DNA of 64,000 nucleotides from assembly GCF_900105325.1 (NCBI RefSeq), contig NZ_FNSU01000002.1, forward strand, positions 62,001-126,000. Direction: 5' to 3'. Numbering within the stretch: position 1 is the first letter of the stretch; every line of letters begins with the position of its first letter. The translations under genes were made by a program, and so were the position numbers. This DNA comes from Pseudomonas marginalis. GTDB lineage: Bacteria > Pseudomonadota > Gammaproteobacteria > Pseudomonadales > Pseudomonadaceae. The notes beneath the pieces were generated by a model. That model made no database searches and had not been told where the DNA came from. It saw only the letters and a list, made by a program, of their open reading frames with translations. This document shows positions 1 through 7,933 of the stretch, piece by piece.

Positions 1-68
1 CGGCCGTGTTCCAGGTGCAGATCATGCAGGCCTTCACGGTTGCGCAGGCGGGCGTTGATGATGTGCAT
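1..68 (-). CDS. codA: Cytosine deaminase, N-terminal fragment cut by the window edge
   Basis: Only the first 22 residues are inside the window. They begin MHIINARL and continue through an EGLHDLHLEHG stretch, which resembles the N terminus of E. coli CodA (IINARLPGEEGL...IHL..G). CodA is a metal-dependent amidohydrolase that deaminates cytosine to uracil. The gene lies 27 bp downstream of the PucR-type regulator on the same strand, and codB lies upstream of that, so it is probably the last gene of a cytosine uptake and salvage operon. The identification rests on a short N terminus plus context. Confidence 0.7.
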   Translation of the reverse strand, partial: MHIINARLRNREGLHDLHLEHG

Positions 69-95
69 GGGCAAGTTCCTCTTGGCTAAAAACAA

Positions 96-1301
96 TCAGG
101 CAGACAGCCGCCAGATCATCAGGGCGATGCCGATGTCCAGGCGGTCATAAGCGTTATCCAGTGTCAGACCGCACAGGGCTTCGATGCGCTGGACACGGTG
201 TGTCAGGGTATTGCGGTGCAAGGCCAGGCGCTGGGCGGCAGCCACAAGGTTACCATTCTCGTGAAACCAGGCTTCCAGGGTCGGCATCAGGCTGGGCCCG
301 TGGTGCAGGTCGTGACGCAGCAGCGGGCCCAGGCGTTCATTGAGGAACTGGTCGAGCAGGGCGCGATCACGCACACCGCTGAGCAGCTTGAGCACGCCCA
401 GTTCGTCATACACGCACAGCCCGGCACGCTCGCTGAAGCGTCGTGCCGCCACCAATGCCTGGCGTGCTTCGTCCTGCGCCTGGGCCAGGCGCGCGGGTGG
501 GTGTGCAGCGGCGCTCAGGCCGATAAACAATTTCAGCGGCGCCAGGCGCAGGTTGAGCGGGTTCAGCCAGTTGGCCAGTTGCTGGCGGTTGGCCAAGGCC
601 GTGACGGCATCCGGTGCCGGCAGCAGCAGGGTCCATTGTCCGGCGCGCCCCAGTACCGGCAGTACCGCCGATAATTGACGCAAGCGCCGACTGATACCGT
701 CGTGTTGCCGCGCCAGCTGTGCCTCCACCTGTGCCGCGTCACCCTGGGCAAACAGCAACTCACTGCCTTCCAATTGCAGTTGGGCGACCTGCCAATGCCC
801 GGCCAGTGGCATATTCAATTGCACGGCCCGATGCAGCAGCAAATCCAGGGATTGATAATCCCCGCTCAGCAAGCGCTCCAGCACGTCGTGCCGCGAGCGT
901 CCCAGTTGCTCGGACTGGATCAGCGCCGAACCAATCGCCTGGGTCACCAGTACCATTTTCAGCGAGTAGGGCTGTTCGATCAGCGGCATGCCGGCGGTTT
1001 CGGCGGCGTCGAGCAAGCGCTGGGGAATTGCCTGGATATACGCCGCTCCCGTCAGGATCACCAACCCGGCCACTTGGCGCTGGCAGGCTTCGTCCAGCAG
1101 TTGCAGGAGGTTGGCCTCATCCCGTGGGTGGTTGATGCCGGTGACGAACACCAATTCACCGCCCAGCACCCACTCGGCGATCCCACTGTTTTCCGCCACA
1201 TAAGGCCAACGCACGACGTTATCCAGGGCGGCAGCGCCGGCGCGCAGGCGCATGGATTCCAGTCCCGGCAACGCCAGTACATCCGCAATGGTCAGGCTCA
1301 T
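96..1301 (-). CDS. PucR-family transcriptional regulator of the cytosine operon
   Basis: The 401-residue protein opens with the PucR N-terminal (purine catabolism regulator-like) domain, roughly residues 5-125. It ends with the PucR C-terminal helix-turn-helix, where NLVAAAQRLALHRNTL (about residues 352-367) is the recognition segment. A GGDEF-like middle domain is typical of the family. It overlaps codB by 4 bp and precedes codA, so it probably controls both in response to pyrimidine or purine availability. The near-perfect palindrome in front of codB is a plausible target. The family is clear; the ligand and the sign of regulation are inferred. Confidence 0.85.
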   Translation of the reverse strand: MSLTIADVLALPGLESMRLRAGAAALDNVVRWPYVAENSGIAEWVLGGELVFVTGINHPRDEANLLQLLDEACQRQVAGLVILTGAAYIQAIPQRLLDAAETAGMPLIEQPYSLKMVLVTQAIGSALIQSEQLGRSRHDVLERLLSGDYQSLDLLLHRAVQLNMPLAGHWQVAQLQLEGSELLFAQGDAAQVEAQLARQHDGISRRLRQLSAVLPVLGRAGQWTLLLPAPDAVTALANRQQLANWLNPLNLRLAPLKLFIGLSAAAHPPARLAQAQDEARQALVAARRFSERAGLCVYDELGVLKLLSGVRDRALLDQFLNERLGPLLRHDLHHGPSLMPTLEAWFHENGNLVAAAQRLALHRNTLTHRVQRIEALCGLTLDNAYDRLDIGIALMIWRLSA

Positions 1302-2560
1302 GCCCGGGCATCAGCCAAAGGCACGCGCAGCACGGCGGTGAGCGCGACGTAGGTCAGCGACGCGGCAGCGATGCCCACCAACGGCGCGACCCACGGCGAG
1401 TTGAACGCCAGCACGGTACCCACTGCGTACGCCACCAGCCCGGCCCAGTTGAAGGCTGGCAGGCGCGCATCCGCCAGGCGCGGGTAGTGGCCGCGCCAGC
1501 GGTAGAAGAAGTCCGCCATGATCACCCCGCCAATCGGCGGAATCACCGTGCCCAGCAGGATCAGGTACGGCACCAGCATGTCGTACATACCCAGCAACGC
1601 CAGCAAGGTGCCGATCACCGCACCCGCCAAGGTCACGGTTTTGCGCCGCTTGGTGCGCAGCAGGTTGCAGCCGGCCACGGCGAAGTTGTAGATGGTGTTG
1701 TCCTGGGTGCTCCAGATATTGAGCAGTAACATGGCCATTGCCGCCATGGCAAAGCCTTGCAGCAGCAACACTTCGACCACGTCGGGCTGTTGGTAGACGA
1801 TCGCGCCATAGGCGCCGATCAGCACCATCAAACCATTGCCGATAAAGAACCCGATCAGGCTGGCCAGCACCGCGACCTTGGCCGAGCGGGAAAACCGCGT
1901 CCAGTTGGTGGCCTGGGTGGCGCCGCTGACGAACGTGCCGAACACCAGGGTGATCGCCGTGGACAAATCCAGCTCGCCGGTCGGCACCACCGCCAGCAGC
2001 CCATCCAGCCCGCCGACTTTCACCGTGGCGACCCACATCGACAGCAACAGCAACAGGCCCATGGCTGGCACCGCGATGTAGGAAAGAATCTCCAGCCCGC
2101 GATAGCCCACGTAGGCCGTGGCGCAAAACACCAGGCCGAACAGCACCATCAACGCCAGCACGCTGCCCTGGCTCAGCTCGAAATACTTGCCCAGCACCAC
2201 GGCCGCCGTGGCGGTGCCCCAGGCGTACCAGCCGATCTGGGTGAACCCGAGGATCAAGTCACTGAGCTTGCTGCCCACCTCGCCAAAGCAGAAGCGGCCC
2301 ATCAACACCGAGTTCAACCCGCTCTTGAACGCGATGTAACCCAGGCCTGCGGCGTAGATACCCAACAGCAGGTTACCCAAGGCCACCACGCCGAGCATCT
2401 CGGTGAAACTGAACGCCACCCCGAGCTTGCCGCCGGCAAACATGGTCGCGGTAAAAAAGGTAAAGCCCAGCAGCACCATGGCGGTCGACGCCAGGCCTTT
2501 GCGCGCATGCATGGGGACTTCGCTTAAGGGGTAATCGTTGCCCGGTTCTTGCTGCGTCAT
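1298..2560 (-). CDS. codB: Cytosine permease (NCS1 family)
   Basis: This 420-residue inner-membrane protein has about twelve hydrophobic segments and the NCS1 pattern, including the N-terminal PLSEVPMHARKG segment and an internal TQATNWTRFSRSAK stretch. CodB imports cytosine, usually by proton or sodium symport, for deamination by CodA. The start at 2560 (MTQQEPGND) was chosen because GGGAG lies 8 bp upstream; the open frame extends 30 codons further without a better ribosome site. The next two genes, a PucR regulator and codA, support cytosine over allantoin or hydantoin, though related NCS1 substrates cannot be excluded. Confidence 0.85.
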   Translation of the reverse strand: MTQQEPGNDYPLSEVPMHARKGLASTAMVLLGFTFFTATMFAGGKLGVAFSFTEMLGVVALGNLLLGIYAAGLGYIAFKSGLNSVLMGRFCFGEVGSKLSDLILGFTQIGWYAWGTATAAVVLGKYFELSQGSVLALMVLFGLVFCATAYVGYRGLEILSYIAVPAMGLLLLLSMWVATVKVGGLDGLLAVVPTGELDLSTAITLVFGTFVSGATQATNWTRFSRSAKVAVLASLIGFFIGNGLMVLIGAYGAIVYQQPDVVEVLLLQGFAMAAMAMLLLNIWSTQDNTIYNFAVAGCNLLRTKRRKTVTLAGAVIGTLLALLGMYDMLVPYLILLGTVIPPIGGVIMADFFYRWRGHYPRLADARLPAFNWAGLVAYAVGTVLAFNSPWVAPLVGIAAASLTYVALTAVLRVPLADARA

Positions 2561-2642
2561 GTGCGTGCTCCCTGAATGAGTGACGCAGGCCTGTTGCACC
2601 GGGCGTGCCAAATCACCGGCAGTGACAGGCGCACGGTTGTCG

Positions 2643-2667
2643 CTGTGCACTGTGCACAGTATTTATA
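2643..2667 (-). promoter_or_regulatory. Candidate codB promoter with a palindromic operator
   Basis: CTGTGCAC-T-GTGCACAG at 2643-2659 is a 17-bp inverted repeat, perfect except for its central base. On the codB strand a TATAAAT -10-like box (2661-2667) lies directly upstream of it, so a bound regulator would cover the transcription start. The site is 83 bp before the codB start. The PucR-type regulator encoded in the operon is the obvious candidate binder. No convincing -35 box is visible. Confidence 0.5.
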
Positions 2668-2750
2668 GCCAAACAGGCGGGGAACGCAGGCGGGAGTGTT
2701 CGTTGTGCCCAGTCGGGCACGAAAGCGGTGCAGCAGTGATACAAATTGGA

Positions 2751-3374
2751 TCAGTCGAACAGCGTCTGCGTGGTCTCGCCGCGATGAAAGGCGAACGCCG
2801 CCTCCAGATCACTTTCGATGGTGCGCCCACGGGACAGCGGCGGCAGCTCGTCCAGGCTGAAAAAGCCCACCTCGGTGGTCTCGAACCCGGCCACCGGCGC
2901 CAGTTGATCCACCCGTTCACACAGGAAATACAACTTGTAGAAATCCCGCACATCCGGCCGGTACAGCCCCTTGGCCTTGTGGGTGACGCTATACAGTGCC
3001 CGCGCAGTAACGCTCAGCCCGGCTTCCTCGCGAATTTCCTTGATGATGTTTTCCGCCGCCGACAACCCGATATCGGCATAACCACCGGGCAGCGCCCAGC
3101 AACCGTCGGTGGCCTCGCGCACCAGCAGAATCCGCTCACCCTCGATCACCGCGCCACGTACGTCGATCATCGGCGTCGAATAGCGCTGGGCGAAATCCGA
3201 CACCAGCCCGGTGATGCGCTCCAGCGGCACGTTGCCCAGCTGTGCCAGCATGCTGTGGGCAATCTCGGCGATTTCTTCCAGGCGTTCGCGCTCGAAATCA
3301 TCGGTGCAAAAGTGCAGCCCCGTGGAGGCCAATGCTTGCAAGCGTTTGGCCTGGGCCAGCCAGGTAGTTTCCAT
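2751..3374 (-). CDS. Nudix hydrolase with N-terminal Nudix_N domain
   Basis: The protein has 207 residues. An N-terminal helical Nudix_N-type region (about 1-60) precedes a Nudix fold with the box GYADIGLSAAENIIKEIREEAGL. The core REUxEExGU part reads KEIREEAGL, with Lys for the usual Arg. The EE pair that binds Mg2+ is intact, but the earlier conserved Glu is Leu. Family members hydrolyse nucleoside-diphosphate-linked compounds such as ADP-ribose or NADH; the substrate here is unknown. The start at 3374 has GAGGAG 6 bp upstream; the ATG at 3380 would abut the Shine-Dalgarno sequence and is less likely. Confidence 0.85.
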   Translation of the reverse strand: METTWLAQAKRLQALASTGLHFCTDDFERERLEEIAEIAHSMLAQLGNVPLERITGLVSDFAQRYSTPMIDVRGAVIEGERILLVREATDGCWALPGGYADIGLSAAENIIKEIREEAGLSVTARALYSVTHKAKGLYRPDVRDFYKLYFLCERVDQLAPVAGFETTEVGFFSLDELPPLSRGRTIESDLEAAFAFHRGETTQTLFD

Positions 3375-3430
3375 GGACATCTCCTCGGTCGCGAAGAAGG
3401 GCAAGGGTGGAAGGGTGCTACGGGAGGCAC

Positions 3431-3459
3431 AAAAAAACCACCGCAAGGGTGGTTTTTTA
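3431..3459. terminator. Bidirectional rho-independent terminator
   Basis: An AAAAAACCACC stem pairs with GGTGGTTTTTT around a short GCAAG loop. A-tract and T-tract flank the stem, so it could work in both directions. It lies between the end of queD and the start of the Nudix gene, so it separates their transcription. Confidence 0.8.
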
Positions 3460-3470
3460 ACAGCGCAGGT

Positions 3471-3827
3471 TTACTCGCCGCGATAGATGCAGCCACTGGT
3501 GCAGGTCTCGTGGATGCGGATCGCACTGAGCTCCGGCAGCAGCGGCTTGAGTTCAGTCCAGATCCACTTGGTCAGCACTTCGCTGGTGGGGTTTTCCAGG
3601 CCTGGGATGTCATTGAGGTAGTTGTGGTCGAGGCGTTCGTAGAGCGGCTTGAAAATCGCCTTGATCTCCGAGAAGTCACGAATCCAGCCGGTATGGGGAT
3701 CCAGGTCGCCGCTCAGGTGGATCGCCACCTTGAACGAATGCCCATGCAGGCGCCCGCACTTGTGGCCTTCCGGTACGTGGGGCAGGCGGTGGGCGGACTC
3801 GAAGGTAAACTCTTTGAAGATTTCCAC
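3471..3827 (-). CDS. queD: 6-carboxy-5,6,7,8-tetrahydropterin synthase
   Basis: The 118-residue protein has the PTPS/QueD signature: FESAHRLPHVPEGHKCGRLHGHSF supplies the zinc-binding histidines and the catalytic Cys, LDHNYLND follows, and NPTSEVLTKWIW and IRIHETCTSG give the late acidic and Cys positions. QueD converts dihydroneopterin triphosphate to 6-carboxytetrahydropterin in queuosine biosynthesis. The chosen start is GTG at 3827 (translating to VEIFKEF after the initiator), because homologues begin at this point (MEIFKEF from memory); the upstream extension has no family likeness. The Shine-Dalgarno sequence is weak. It lies 76 bp downstream of the patatin gene on the same strand. Confidence 0.9.
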   Translation of the reverse strand: MEIFKEFTFESAHRLPHVPEGHKCGRLHGHSFKVAIHLSGDLDPHTGWIRDFSEIKAIFKPLYERLDHNYLNDIPGLENPTSEVLTKWIWTELKPLLPELSAIRIHETCTSGCIYRGE

Positions 3828-3903
3828 AGTATTTTCAGCTCGGTCAGGTATCTGGCAGGCGGCGAGTTTAACAGCTTGATCCCATGCCGCGCATACCGCT
3901 GGG

Positions 3904-4983
3904 TCAAAGCGCCTGCAAGCGCTCGCCCAGGCCACCGTTATCGGCCAGCTGCAGAAACTCATCCCCCAGCCGCCGGCTCTCGCTCATCGCGGTTTGCCAG
4001 TACTTGTTGCGGCTCGGGTCGTCGCCCATGAAGCGCTTGAAGTCGCTGCGGTCCGGCAGTTTGCAGTGGGGCAGGCGGGCCAGGTAGTCCCTGGACGGCG
4101 CCAGCAGCAACACATCCTGCAAGCCTTGTGGGTTGCTGCGCCGCCATGGCAGGCCCTTGTCGAACCAGCCGGGGATGACCCGGTCGGTGAAGTGCGGGTA
4201 CAGCACGATGTCGTCGCCGTGGTAGGGCAGGTCGAGGTGGTAGTCCAGCAGGCCGCCGTCGCGGTAAGTGCCGGTGCCGGCTCCGGGCAGGTCGCGCACG
4301 CCTTGCATCACCATGGGGATCGACCCGGACGCCAGCAGCGCCTGGCGCAGGTTACCCATGTCCAGCTCAAGAAAGCGCGATGGAAAATCCTTCAGCGGGT
4401 GCACCGGCGGTGCCTGGCGCGGGTCGTGGATGATCAGCCGCTCGAAATGCCGCGCCAGCCGCGCACGGCCGCGCAGGTTGTCGGCAATCACCGATGACAG
4501 GCCCAAACCCAGGCGCCCACGGTGGTCATCGGCGAGCAGGCCGTGGCTCTTGACCACCATGATGTTCAGCCGGTAGTCGGGGTTGTCCAGCACCCGTGCA
4601 TCGCGGCCGGCCAGCAGGTCGTCGAGCATGCGCTGGCAGCTGCGGCTGACTTCGGCCATGGTCACGCCTTTGGCAAAGCGTTGTTCGTTGTACAGGCGGC
4701 CGAGGTCCAGCAGGCCTTGCACCGGGTCGGGCAGGCAGGCGCTGGCAAACCGCCAGGAACCGATCGATGCGCCGATCAACGCCCGCTCCCGCGGTGCGCG
4801 CGGCAGCCAGTCGCCGAACAGCGCCAGGTCCAGGCCCTGGATCCCCAGCGCCTTGGGGCCGCCGGCCGCACCGGGAAGGATGCCGACATCCGCAGGCTTG
4901 AAACCCTGTTCGCGAATGTGCGCAAAGGCGCGTTTGCCGGCCTTGAGGGTCAGGGCGGGGAACTTGATATGGATGGCTGTCAT
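3904..4983 (-). CDS. Patatin-like phospholipase family protein
   Basis: This 359-residue hydrolase has the patatin elements: a glycine-rich oxyanion-hole segment PGAAGGPKALG (about residues 38-48), the nucleophile elbow GASIGSW (about 70-76) and the catalytic Asp in YRDGGLLDYH. Such proteins are Ser-Asp dyad lipid acyl hydrolases. No signal peptide is seen, so it is probably cytoplasmic or membrane-associated. The start at 4983 (MTAIHIKFP) has GAGAC upstream. It is transcribed divergently from bqsP. The physiological lipid is unknown. Confidence 0.8.
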   Translation of the reverse strand: MTAIHIKFPALTLKAGKRAFAHIREQGFKPADVGILPGAAGGPKALGIQGLDLALFGDWLPRAPRERALIGASIGSWRFASACLPDPVQGLLDLGRLYNEQRFAKGVTMAEVSRSCQRMLDDLLAGRDARVLDNPDYRLNIMVVKSHGLLADDHRGRLGLGLSSVIADNLRGRARLARHFERLIIHDPRQAPPVHPLKDFPSRFLELDMGNLRQALLASGSIPMVMQGVRDLPGAGTGTYRDGGLLDYHLDLPYHGDDIVLYPHFTDRVIPGWFDKGLPWRRSNPQGLQDVLLLAPSRDYLARLPHCKLPDRSDFKRFMGDDPSRNKYWQTAMSESRRLGDEFLQLADNGGLGERLQAL

Positions 4984-5106
4984 ACCGGTCTCTGTTGAAG
5001 CGAGGTGTAGGCGCAAGCGTGCTCGCGAAAAACGTTAACGATACCGCGTGAGTCCTGAATAAACATCGTAGCCCGTCGCGCCTGCTGGAAATTGCCATGG
5101 TGGCAA

Positions 5107-5138
5107 TTCAGTTTCAGTTAAGTTGCAGCCGCTACCGT
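5107..5138 (+). promoter_or_regulatory. Candidate BqsR box and promoter upstream of bqsP
   Basis: TTCAG (5107-5111), six bases, then TTAAG (5118-5122) forms an 11-bp-spaced direct repeat. It differs by one base from the TTAAG-N6-TTAAG box I recall for P. aeruginosa BqsR. A -10-like TACCGT follows at 5133-5138, ten bases after the second half-site, which is the PhoP/OmpR-type promoter arrangement. It lies 40 bp before the bqsP start, so autoregulation is likely. Confidence 0.5.
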
Positions 5139-5177
5139 GGCCGGCGTAGGAAAAACATCGTGTAACGGAGACTCATC

Positions 5178-5480
5178 ATGAAACGCCTCACTGCTCTGGT
5201 CGCCGCCGCTATCATCGCCTCCACGGCGACTCAGGCCGGAGCCGTGGACCCCGACAAACCACTGATCGTGCCCGCCACTGTTACAATTGTCGCTTTCGAC
5301 CAGCTCGAAGCCACAGCCCAGGCCCTGCACCCCGGTTCAACGCTGTTGGACACCGACCTGGACGAGGCTTACGGCAAGTATGTCTATGAAGTCGAACTGC
5401 AAGATGCCGACGGCATTGAATGGGAGGTCGAATTGGACGCGCTTACCGGGCAGGTTCTCAAGAATCATCAGGATACGTAA
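5178..5480 (+). CDS. bqsP: Periplasmic PepSY-domain protein BqsP-like
   Basis: The 100-residue protein has a signal peptide (MKRLTALVAAAIIASTATQAGA) followed by one PepSY domain. The typical TLLDTDLDEAYGKYVYEVEL and VELDALTGQVLKN strands are visible. It is the first gene of a four-gene operon with bqsQRS, all overlapping or abutting. GGAG lies 8 bp before the ATG. In P. aeruginosa the equivalent small genes (PA2659, PA2658) precede the Fe(II)- or Ca2+-responsive BqsRS/CarRS system. PepSY proteins are thought to modulate proteases or sensors; the exact role is unknown. Confidence 0.75.
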   Translation: MKRLTALVAAAIIASTATQAGAVDPDKPLIVPATVTIVAFDQLEATAQALHPGSTLLDTDLDEAYGKYVYEVELQDADGIEWEVELDALTGQVLKNHQDT

Positions 5481-5791
5481 TGAAGGTAAATTTACGCGCC
5501 GGCAGTCGAGTGGCGTTGGTGCTGGTGGTGTTCTGCTCAGGCTTGCAGGCCCGCGACCTCAACCAGGACGAAGCCTTGGCGCTGCGCCAGCAGGGGGTGA
5601 TCCTGCCTCTGGAGCAACTGTTGCAGCAGGCCATGGCGCGGTATCCCGGCTCGCGCCTGCTGGAAGCCGAGCTTGAGAAAAAGCACGGCCAATATGCCTA
5701 CGAAGTGGAACTGGTGACCACCGACGGCGTGGTGCGCGAGATCAAACTCGACGCCACCAACGGTGTACTGATCAAAGATGAGGAAGACTGA
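5480..5791 (+). CDS. bqsQ: Periplasmic PepSY-domain protein BqsQ-like
   Basis: This 103-residue paralogue of the preceding gene has an N-terminal signal sequence ending near LQARD, then one PepSY domain (RLLEAELEKKHGQYAYEVEL, IKLDATNGVLIKDEED). Its ATG overlaps the preceding stop (TAATG), and its own TGA overlaps the ATG of bqsR. That tight coupling implies that both PepSY proteins are made together with the response regulator and kinase. A periplasmic location and a role in modulating BqsS are inferred from domain and context. Confidence 0.75.
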   Translation: MKVNLRAGSRVALVLVVFCSGLQARDLNQDEALALRQQGVILPLEQLLQQAMARYPGSRLLEAELEKKHGQYAYEVELVTTDGVVREIKLDATNGVLIKDEED

Positions 5792-6459
5792 TGCGCCTGC
5801 TCCTGGTGGAAGACAACGTACCCCTGGCCGATGAACTGCTGGCCGGCCTGCAGCGCCAGGGTTATGCCGTCGACTGGCTGGCCGACGGCCGTGACGCCGC
5901 GTATCAGGGCCGCAGCGAACCCTACGACCTGATCATCCTCGACCTCGGCCTGCCCGGTTTGCCCGGCCTTGAGGTGCTGGCGCAATGGCGCGCCGCCGCG
6001 CTGACCACCCCGGTGTTGATCCTCACCGCCCGCGACTCCTGGGCCGAGCGCATCGAAGGGCTCAAGGCCGGTGCCGACGATTACCTGAGCAAACCGTTTC
6101 ACCCCGAAGAGCTGCACCTGCGCATCCAGGCGCTGTTGCGCCGCTCCCACGGGCAGGCCAACCAACCCACCTTGCAAGCTGCCGGCCTGCACCTGGACGA
6201 AGGCCGCCAGTGCGTGCTGCGCGATGGCGACGAGATCCAACTGACCGCCGCAGAATTTCGCCTGTTGCGCTACTTCATGCTGCACCCCGAACAGATCCTC
6301 TCGAAAAGCCACCTGGCCGAGCACCTGTACGACGGCGAGACCGAGCGCGACTCCAACGTGCTGGAAGTGCACGTCAACCACCTGCGCCGCAAACTCGGCC
6401 GCAGCGTGATCGAAACCCGGCGGGGCCAGGGTTACCGCTTTGGCGCCAGCCCTGCATGA
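5791..6459 (+). CDS. bqsR: OmpR/PhoP-type response regulator
   Basis: The 222-residue protein has a receiver domain with the acidic pair ED at 7-8, the phosphoacceptor Asp51 (IILDLGLPG) and Lys101 (LSKPF). A winged-helix DNA-binding domain follows, with LTAAEFRLL and HVNHLRRKLG. In P. aeruginosa, BqsR/CarR activates genes for cationic stress, polyamine and metal tolerance. The gene overlaps bqsS by 4 bp. The assignment to BqsR over PmrA or QseB rests on the surrounding gene order (PepSY pair, kinase, TlpQ, transporter, CtpM), which matches PA2659-PA2652 from memory. Confidence 0.8.
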   Translation: MRLLLVEDNVPLADELLAGLQRQGYAVDWLADGRDAAYQGRSEPYDLIILDLGLPGLPGLEVLAQWRAAALTTPVLILTARDSWAERIEGLKAGADDYLSKPFHPEELHLRIQALLRRSHGQANQPTLQAAGLHLDEGRQCVLRDGDEIQLTAAEFRLLRYFMLHPEQILSKSHLAEHLYDGETERDSNVLEVHVNHLRRKLGRSVIETRRGQGYRFGASPA

Positions 6460-7775
6460 AGTCGATTCAGCGCCGCCTGAGCCTGGGCCTGATCAGCGTG
6501 ATGGTGATCGTCGGCGTGGTACTGGCGCAAACCAGCCTGTGGTTGTTCGAGGCCGGTTTGCAACGCTACCTGGAAGCGGGGTTGCGCAACGATGCCGAGA
6601 ACCTGCTGGTCGCCCTGGTACGCGGGCCCAACGGTGTGCAACTGGATGAGCAGCGCCTGTCGCCGGCCTACCAGCGGCCGTTTTCCGGGCATTATTTCCG
6701 TATCGATTTTGCCGACACTCACTGGCGCTCCCGTTCGCTGTGGGACCAGGAATTGCCCCGACTGCCCGAGGCCGGGCTCAAGGGCAACCTGCAATTGGGG
6801 CCCGAAGGCCAGCAATTGCTGGTGCTGCGTTCGGACTACAAGCGCTTTGGCCAATCGATTTCCATCAGCGTGGCCCAGGACTACACCCCGGTGCGGGAAA
6901 GTTTTCGCCTGATGCGTCGGATCGGCCTGGTGCTGGGGCTGGCGGCACTGCTGCTGGTGTTGTTTTTGCAGCGAGTCACCGTACGTCGCGCCTTGCGCCC
7001 GCTGGAAAACGCGCGTAACCAGATCGCCCAACTGCAACAAGGCCAACGCTCGCAACTCGACACCCAGGTGCCGCTGGAACTGGAACCACTGGTCGCCCAG
7101 ATCAACCACCTGCTGGCCCACACCGAAGACAGTCTCAAACGTTCGCGCAATGCCCTCGGCAACCTTGGGCATGCGCTGAAAACCCCGCTGGCGGTGCTGT
7201 TGAGCGCCGCCTCGAGCGAGGCGCTCAAGGATCACCCCGAACTGAGCAAACTGCTGCGCGAACAATTGGAGCAGGTGCAACAACGCCTCAACCGTGAACT
7301 CAATCGCGCCCGGCTGGCCGGCGAAACCCTGCCGGGTGCCTTGTTCGACTGTGAACAAGAACTGCCCGGCCTGCTCGCCACGTTGAACATGATCCATGGC
7401 GAACACCTGGACCTCAGTTACCACGTCGCGCCGGGTCTGCAACTGCCCTGGGACCGCGAAGACCTGCTGGAGCTGCTCGGCAACCTGCTGGACAACGCCT
7501 GCAAATGGGCGGATGCGGAGGTGCGCGTGAGCGTCAGCGAGACGCCGCATGCTTACCTGCTGGCGGTGGAAGATGACGGTCCCGGGATTCCCGAGGCCCA
7601 GCGTGACCAGGTCTTCAGCCGCGGTGCACGCCTGGACGAACAGATCGACGGCCATGGCCTGGGGCTGGGGATCGTGCGCGACATTGTCGAGGTGTGGGGC
7701 GGGATGTTGCAGTTGCAGGAGAGCGAGCTGGGCGGGCTCAAGGCACTGATCGAATTGCCACGCCGCCAGATCTGA
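6456..7775 (+). CDS. bqsS: Sensor histidine kinase, BqsS/PhoQ type
   Basis: This 439-residue membrane kinase has TM1 at about 11-30, a periplasmic sensor of about 120 residues, TM2 at about 155-172, a HAMP linker, and the phosphoacceptor His239 in LGHALKTPLA. The ATP-binding domain carries LLDNACKW (N box), EDDGPGIP (G1) and GHGLGLGIV (G2). BqsS in P. aeruginosa senses Fe(II) through a periplasmic RExxE motif. The aligned place here reads RNDAE (44-48), so a key acidic residue appears replaced. No bqsT-like gene follows; a 126-bp inverted-repeat element lies there instead. Confidence 0.8.
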   Translation: MKSIQRRLSLGLISVMVIVGVVLAQTSLWLFEAGLQRYLEAGLRNDAENLLVALVRGPNGVQLDEQRLSPAYQRPFSGHYFRIDFADTHWRSRSLWDQELPRLPEAGLKGNLQLGPEGQQLLVLRSDYKRFGQSISISVAQDYTPVRESFRLMRRIGLVLGLAALLLVLFLQRVTVRRALRPLENARNQIAQLQQGQRSQLDTQVPLELEPLVAQINHLLAHTEDSLKRSRNALGNLGHALKTPLAVLLSAASSEALKDHPELSKLLREQLEQVQQRLNRELNRARLAGETLPGALFDCEQELPGLLATLNMIHGEHLDLSYHVAPGLQLPWDREDLLELLGNLLDNACKWADAEVRVSVSETPHAYLLAVEDDGPGIPEAQRDQVFSRGARLDEQIDGHGLGLGIVRDIVEVWGGMLQLQESELGGLKALIELPRRQI

Positions 7776-7788
7776 AAACACCCCCGTA

Positions 7789-7914
7789 GATACCGTCTTA
7801 TCCAACACCGCGCAAATCCGCAGCTGCCGATTCAAGCTCGAGTCGCGGCCTACGCAGCCTCGCCAAGGCTCGGCAGCTGCTACGGATGTGTGTGGTGTTG
7901 GATAAGACGGTATC
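7789..7914. repeat. MITE-like palindromic element, 126 bp
   Basis: Perfect 21-bp terminal inverted repeats (7789-7809 and 7894-7914, starting GATACCGTC) flank an 84-bp interior. The interior holds a second inverted pair around CAGCTGCC/GGCAGCTG, typical of P. fluorescens intergenic repeats. It has no coding capacity. It fills the gap between the ends of the convergent bqsS and tlpQ genes and could also act as a transcription barrier. Confidence 0.7.
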
Positions 7915-7933
7915 CACGCGTAGGAGCGATCAC

